From assembly GCA_016209155.1 (NCBI GenBank), contig JACQWU010000093.1:1-12217 (forward strand): DNA of 12,217 nt. The letters run 5' to 3'. Below, in pieces: positions 8,801-12,217 of this stretch (positions within the stretch are counted from its first letter, which is position 1; every line of letters starts with the position of its first letter). Position numbers and translations under genes: made by a program. The stretch comes from Candidatus Desantisiibacteriota bacterium. Its GTDB lineage: Bacteria > JACRDZ01. The notes beneath the pieces are model-generated. The model was not told where the DNA came from, made no database searches, and was given only the letters and a program-made list of their open reading frames with translations.

Positions 8801-11800
8801 AAACACTGACCCATGAACCATTATATCCCCATGTCCAGACAGTTCCGTCTTTTTTTAATGCAAGACTGTGATTTTTTCCGGCGGCAATAGCAACAATATC
8901 TATTAATCCGTTAGTTTTAACAGGAACAGCTGTTTCGGTTCTTGTTCCATTACCAAGCTGCCCATAATCATTTTTTCCCCAAGCCCAGACAGTACCGTCA
9001 TTTTTCAATACGAGAGAGTAATCCTCACCTCCTGCAATTGCAATAACATCTGATATTGCATTAACCAGTACAGGGATCGTTGTATCTATTTTTGTACCAT
9101 TACCAAGCTGCCCGTAATTGTTCCTTCCCCATAACCAGACTGTGCCGTTTTTTTTCAACGCAAGGCTGTGATTCCATCCTCCTGCAATTTCAATAATATC
9201 TGATATCCCGTTAACCTGTACCGGAATTGTTGTATCGGTTTTTGTCCCAATTCCAAGCTGTCCATAGTTATTATATCCCCAGGTCCAAACCAGCCCGTCT
9301 TCTTTTAATGCAATACTATGGGATTTTCCATCAGCAATTGCAATTACATCTGTCAGTCTACTAACTTGAACAGGGATAGTTGTATCAGTTCTCGTTCCAT
9401 TCCCAAGCTGTCCATAATTATTATTTCCCCATGTCCAGACTGTGCAATCATTTCGCAATGCCATACTATATTTCGATCCGCCTGCGATAGTTACTACATC
9501 TATAAATCCTTTTACTTCAACCGGCGTGTTTCTATCATTTCCGCTTCCGTCTCCAAGCTGTCCTTTATCATTACTTCCCCATGCCCAAACAGTACCATCA
9601 TTTTTTAATGCCATATTATGATAATATCCGCAAGCAACAACTGCAATATTATCAAATCCATTTACAGCATTCCAATTATATTTAAAATCAGAATACACCC
9701 CATTCCCTGCCCAAACAGTACCATCATTAGTTAGTGCTACACTGCGATTATCCCCGCTTGCAATAGCTATAATATTTTTTAAATTATCAATCTTCTCGGG
9801 AGTTTGTCTTATATATTCTCCCCCGGAAAATGTAGGAAAACTAAAACTGCCGCCACCATACGATACGCTAAACCATGAGCCGTTATATCCCCATATCCAG
9901 ACAGTCCCATCATTTTTTAATGCAAGGCTGTGTTTTTTTCCGCAGGCAATTGCAATAATATCTGTTAATAAATTAACTTTAACCGGAATTGCCGTATCAA
10001 TTTTTGTTCCATTACCAAGCTGTCCGCAATTATTTGTACCCCATGCCCATATAGTACCATCATTTTTTAATGCTATATTGTGATTATCACCGCAAGCAAT
10101 AGATGTTATATTTGTCAGATCATTAATTTTAACAGGACTTGCATTATTATTTCCCCAAATCCAGACAGTACCGTCCTTTTTTAATGCTAAGTTATGCGAT
10201 TTTCCACCGGCAACAGCTAAAACATTTGTAATTTTTGTTTTAAAAGCCATACTTCTTTTTGAAACTGTTGATTCATCCCCAAGCTGTTTTTTGTCGTTAT
10301 TTCCCCATGTCCATACTATCCCGTCTTTCAAAGCCAGGCTGTGAGCTGCTCCGCCTGCAATAGCTGTTATTTTTATATCACCCGGAATTACAGTAGTAAA
10401 ATTCCATTTATAACTCCCGGGCATTGCATTCCCGGCTAAATCTTTAACCCCCGGGTTAATCATTGCGGTATACGGGCTTAAATAATTCAATTCTTTTGCT
10501 GGTGTAAATAAAGCAGTAGTTCCTTCATATGTTATACTTCCTGTAATATTATTCCCTGCTGAGGATAATCTGAATGTTGTGGTATCAATGGTCGAAGGAT
10601 CGATATTTTCATTGAAATTAGCAGCAATTAAAGTATTTGTTGTAATGTTTTTTGTCCAGCGTGCCGGTGTTGTTGATACAACCGCCGGCGGAGTTATATC
10701 CGGTGCGGATATTGTCTTAAAACTCGAAGCATAATTACCTCCTGTTAAAGCATTTCCTGCAATATCCTTAATATCAGCTGATATTATAATATTATATGAG
10801 GTTGAATAATCTAATAGTACTAATGGTATAAATGCCGCTTTTGTACCGGTAAAGGTTATTTTACCGGAAATTTCATCTCCATTTTCTGCAATTACTTTAA
10901 AAGTTTCTGTTGTAATAATAGAAGAATCCATTATCTCACTAAAAACCACTTCAATCATAGCTTCTCTTGAAATATTTATTGCATTATTTGCAGGATTGAC
11001 AGATATAATTTTAGGGGGTGTTATATCCGCAGTTGTAAAATTCCAGGAATAAAATATTTTTGATATTAAATTACCTTCCGTGTCTTTAATTTCAATGTTA
11101 ATCGTTGCTGTATATAATGTTGCATAGGATAAATTACTCATAGGGATAAATGCTGCTGTTGTGCCTTTATATGTTACAGTTCCATAAATATTTTTTTCAT
11201 TATCAGATAAAGTAAATATTACGGAATTAATTGCAGATACATTTATATTTTTATTAAATTCCACTTTTATTACAGCATTAACAGGTACTCCTGTTGCATC
11301 AACAGATGGTGATATCGATGAAATTTCAGGCGGCATTTGAAGAGCAGCAGTTTTAAAGCTCCATGCATAATTATCAACAGATATATTCCCTGCATTATCT
11401 TTAATCCCTGCAAAAATAGTAACAGTATATGAAGTTGAATAGGCTAACTGTTCAGATGGTATAAATCTAATTCCCGTGTTATTTATTATTAGAGTTCCAT
11501 CAATTTTTTTCGCATCATCTCCGACAACTGTAATAATGTTTCTGTTTATCCCTGTCGTGTCTATATCCTCATTAAATGATACTGTGATAATAGTATTTAC
11601 GGGAACATCCTGTGCATCTTTAGCAGGATTTGTCTCTGTAATTACCGGAGCTGTGATATTATGAGTTGATTCTGTTATAAAATACCATGAAAAATTACTT
11701 TCCATTTTATTTCCATCTTTATCTTTAACATCTTTTGAAATTATTGCGGAATAGAGACTTGAGGAATACAAATTATTCGATGGTGAGAAGGTTGCTGTTG

Positions 11801-12110
11801 AATCAGTGCATATAACAGTCCCGCTTATATTACTGCCGCCCGTTGTAACTATAAATGTAGATGTGTTTATCGTTGATGTATCCATAGTTCTATTGAATTT
11901 TGCAGATATTGTAGTATTTGTTGCAATATTTGCGGCAAAATTTGCAGGACTTGTTGATACTACTGCCGGCGAAATTTTATTCTGTTGATTTGATGCGGAT
12001 TGATCAGCAGCAGTATTTGAATCATTGCTAGAATTTTTGCCGCAGCCAATTAACAATAAAAATAAAATAACAGGAAGATAAAACGATTTAATACATTTTA
12101 AATTTTTCAT
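5802..12110 (-). CDS. Giant modular surface lipoprotein with Ig-like, RCC1 and propeller repeats
   Basis: This 2102-residue protein begins with a lipoprotein signal: basic start, hydrophobic core at about 9-21, lipobox LIGC, and lipidated cysteine C23. A low-complexity Ser/Asn linker follows to about residue 46. Then come five Big_5-type Ig-like domains (47-575), thirteen RCC1-type repeats (579-1225), five more Big_5-type domains (1235-1757) and seven repeats of about 47 residues (1770-2102). There is no C-terminal sorting domain, anchor or enzyme motif. The protein ends inside the last repeat pattern (TDPNGNIE). Such architecture implies an extended, exported protein, held by its lipid, that presents propellers for binding. 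The ligand is unknown. AAGGAG, read on the minus strand at 12117-12122, lies six bases before the ATG, so the start is secure. Frame and codon use stay uniform throughout and there is no internal break. It converges on the SpoIID-type gene and has no visible partner in the window. Confidence 0.9.
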   Translation of the reverse strand: MKNLKCIKSFYLPVILFLLLIGCGKNSSNDSNTAADQSASNQQNKISPAVVSTSPANFAANIATNTTISAKFNRTMDTSTINTSTFIVTTGGSNISGTVICTDSTATFSPSNNLYSSSLYSAIISKDVKDKDGNKMESNFSWYFITESTHNITAPVITETNPAKDAQDVPVNTIITVSFNEDIDTTGINRNIITVVGDDAKKIDGTLIINNTGIRFIPSEQLAYSTSYTVTIFAGIKDNAGNISVDNYAWSFKTAALQMPPEISSISPSVDATGVPVNAVIKVEFNKNINVSAINSVIFTLSDNEKNIYGTVTYKGTTAAFIPMSNLSYATLYTATINIEIKDTEGNLISKIFYSWNFTTADITPPKIISVNPANNAINISREAMIEVVFSEIMDSSIITTETFKVIAENGDEISGKITFTGTKAAFIPLVLLDYSTSYNIIISADIKDIAGNALTGGNYASSFKTISAPDITPPAVVSTTPARWTKNITTNTLIAANFNENIDPSTIDTTTFRLSSAGNNITGSITYEGTTALFTPAKELNYLSPYTAMINPGVKDLAGNAMPGSYKWNFTTVIPGDIKITAIAGGAAHSLALKDGIVWTWGNNDKKQLGDESTVSKRSMAFKTKITNVLAVAGGKSHNLALKKDGTVWIWGNNNASPVKINDLTNITSIACGDNHNIALKNDGTIWAWGTNNCGQLGNGTKIDTAIPVKVNLLTDIIAIACGKKHSLALKNDGTVWIWGYNGSWFSVSYGGGSFSFPTFSGGEYIRQTPEKIDNLKNIIAIASGDNRSVALTNDGTVWAGNGVYSDFKYNWNAVNGFDNIAVVACGYYHNMALKNDGTVWAWGSNDKGQLGDGSGNDRNTPVEVKGFIDVVTIAGGSKYSMALRNDCTVWTWGNNNYGQLGNGTRTDTTIPVQVSRLTDVIAIADGKSHSIALKEDGLVWTWGYNNYGQLGIGTKTDTTIPVQVNGISDIIEIAGGWNHSLALKKNGTVWLWGRNNYGQLGNGTKIDTTIPVLVNAISDVIAIAGGEDYSLVLKNDGTVWAWGKNDYGQLGNGTRTETAVPVKTNGLIDIVAIAAGKNHSLALKKDGTVWTWGYNGSWVSVSYGGGSFGIPSFSGGEYIRETPVKIDILQNVIAIASGGNRSLALKNDGTVWSGYSSIYFDFKYNWNEVDELTDIIDITCGYYHNMALKNDGKVLTWGDNDNGQLGDGTRTGSDIPVNIKWIINNSSDITLPVVIATAPANNAVNVFANIPIIATFSENLMASTINTSTFKVSVNGNNILGNTSYNGTSIIFTPLENLSYLTLYTAKITTGVKDISGNAMANEYTFNFTTGPAPDTTPPQVVSTIPANNTINIAVTDSIKATFDKNMDSTSITISAFAVTDGGNNITGTVAYNNRTATFTPSSQLTYSKSYTATIFAVVKDRSGNEMINNYVWSFTTIPADIIPPEVSSTAPANNAEGIPINTSIIAKFNEDMDASTITTGAFTLKNGGSSIFGTLIYKNQTAVFTPLAVLTKSTLYTATISTGVKDAAGNAITNLYTWNFTSGTVSDTTPPEVLSTSPVNNEQGISINSSITVTFTENMDISMISTDTFKLSEGGNEISGAVIYSNNAATFIPSSSLSYNKSYTATVFARAKDNAGNEMNNNYAWSFRTKIQDITPPAIISTIPLNNAVKVDVYSSIKATFSEDMDSTTFDIYTFKVNNGVNDINGSVTYNNKIAIFTPSVNLDYNTTYTATITTGVKDEAGNNLNEFYIWTFTTVNLPIKFSKIFTGTDGGRSAHQTSDGGYFVSGIKTGMYLIKTDSTGDTTWTKTYGGSLARSSSSQVTFDGGYIIAGTNYTDANRLYLVKTDSTGDTTWTKTYGEVSSTQYSVRQASDKGYVIVGNTYSNSDIYFMKTDSTGNTAWAKTLGTVNSDWGKSILETKNGNYIIIGSTNSPENSSDFYLVKTNSSGDTTWTKKFGGVTDDFGESVEETEDSGYIITGSTNSSSSSDVYLIKTDSNGNKIWDTTFGGTGEEHGYSVKQTKDNGYIIGGSIFPGPSGMDDIYLIKTDSTGNKQWEKTFGGAAYDCGYSVEETQDRGYIITGISGMMDIYLIKTDPNGNIE
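5805..6803 (-). repeat. Seven C-terminal propeller-like repeats of the giant lipoprotein
   Basis: Residues 1770-2102 contain seven units of 42-52 residues. Each follows the pattern S-V-x-x-T-x-D-x-G-Y-I-I-x-G-(T/S), then D-x-Y-L-I-K-T-D-S-x-G-x-x-x-W-x-K-T-(Y/F)-G-G. Units start at about 1770, 1813, 1861, 1908, 1959, 2009 and 2061. The repeating four-strand-like spacing and the count of seven suggest a complete seven-bladed beta-propeller. This is inference; I do not assign a Pfam name. Units one and two share an almost identical DNA stretch. Confidence 0.8.
6840..8408 (-). repeat. Second array of five Big_5-type Ig-like domains
   Basis: Residues 1235-1757 hold five domains of about 106 residues, starting near 1235, 1342, 1448, 1555 and 1661. 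Each has the Big_5 pattern: P-x-N-N at the start, then I-x-A-x-F-x-E-x-M-D-x-S-T-I and G-x-x-Y-x-x-x-x-A-x-F-T-P. The domain ends with Y-T-A-T-I-x-x-G-V-K-D-x-x-G-N and W-x-F-T-T. Linkers end in the recurring D-x-T-P-P. The array probably acts as a rod separating the RCC1 region from the C-terminal repeats. Confidence 0.88.
8436..10376 (-). repeat. Thirteen RCC1-type repeats
   Basis: Residues 579-1225 hold thirteen units. A full unit is 50 residues with the core A-I-A-x-G-x-x-H-S-L-A-L-K-x-D-G-T-V-W-x-W-G-x-N-x-x-G-Q-L-G-x-G-T. Units start at about 579, 632, 670, 720, 782, 824, 874, 924, 974, 1024, 1074, 1136 and 1179. Units 2, 5 and 12 lack the GQLG segment, and units 4 and 11 carry a longer glycine-rich insert (GSFxxPxFSGGEYIR). 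RCC1 propellers have seven blades, so thirteen units suggest two propellers, one of them one blade short or closed by a divergent strand. Confidence 0.9.
10386..11972 (-). repeat. First array of five Big_5-type Ig-like domains
   Basis: Residues 47-575 hold five domains of about 105 residues, starting near 47, 156, 262, 367 and 476, with the same motifs as the second array. They are more divergent from one another than the later five: for instance, the aspartate after I/M in the E-x-M-D motif is replaced in the third domain (NKNINVS). The array sits directly after the Ser/Asn linker that follows the lipidated cysteine and would lift the RCC1 region off the membrane. Confidence 0.88.
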
Positions 12111-12116
12111 GTATTT

Positions 12117-12122
12117 CTCCTT
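12117..12122 (-). promoter_or_regulatory. Ribosome binding site of the giant lipoprotein gene
   Basis: Read on the minus strand this is AAGGAG, six bases before the ATG at 12110. It is a consensus Shine-Dalgarno and fixes the start of the 2102-residue protein just before its lipoprotein signal. Confidence 0.85.
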
Positions 12123-12217
12123 AAAATAGCGTCGGTAATGTTAAAACTTAACCACAGGACACTGAGAAAATCTTAAAATTAATTATTATCAATTTTTTTA
12201 TAATTTTTTTTGCATTT

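Noticed and set aside
7609-9608. Several plus-strand open frames of 60-96 codons opposite the giant gene
   Set aside because: All lie antisense to the continuous lipoprotein frame, repeat with its domain period and have no ribosome binding sites. They are shadows of the repeats.
11476-11988. Plus-strand open frames of about 60 codons opposite the first Ig-like array
   Set aside because: Their hydrophobic sequences are mirror images of the Thr/Ile-rich domain motifs on the other strand; there is no independent support for coding.

Overview
The window is AT-rich bacterial DNA with five recognisable loci, one of them a 6.3-kb gene on the minus strand. TAA and TGA both act as ordinary stops. A lipobox lipoprotein, a SpoIID/LytB wall enzyme and a very large repeat protein suggest an uncultured or little-studied bacterium with an outer-membrane-type envelope. 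This is inference: no rRNA or other phylogenetic marker is present, so I do not name a phylum.

Left block (1-3768, plus strand). A TrpB2-type tryptophan synthase beta chain comes first. Its natural reading frame starts at 24 behind a good ribosome binding site, but is interrupted by an in-frame TAA at 51-53. The protein can only restart at 60. Next is an ATP-grasp ligase broken into two frames (1444-2271 and 2234-2752), apparently with an internal segment missing. It is followed 26 bases later by an intact multi-membrane permease of the ArsP/YraQ (DUF318-like) type. The three probably form one transcription unit, of which only the permease looks undamaged.

Middle block (3769-5633, plus strand). 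A small cold-shock protein forms a self-contained unit: a near-consensus sigma70-type promoter, a hairpin in the 5' leader, a strong ribosome binding site and a textbook rho-independent terminator. A membrane-anchored SpoIID/LytB-domain protein follows, probably a peptidoglycan-active enzyme.

Convergent intergenic region (5634-5801). This short gap holds an 11-bp-stem hairpin, a near copy of which lies in inverted orientation at 1403-1430. Immediately beside it is a roughly 122-base segment that can fold into a closed multi-branch structure. I cannot assign it to a known RNA family. It is the best candidate here for an undescribed element.

Right block (5802-12122, minus strand). One gene encodes a 2102-residue lipoprotein with a regular layout: lipobox, five Big_5-type Ig-like domains, thirteen RCC1-type repeats, five more Big_5-type domains, and seven C-terminal propeller-like repeats. 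The RCC1 region shows an internal duplication with a period of exactly seven repeats, the size of one RCC1 propeller. The gene has a strong ribosome binding site and runs convergently towards the SpoIID gene.
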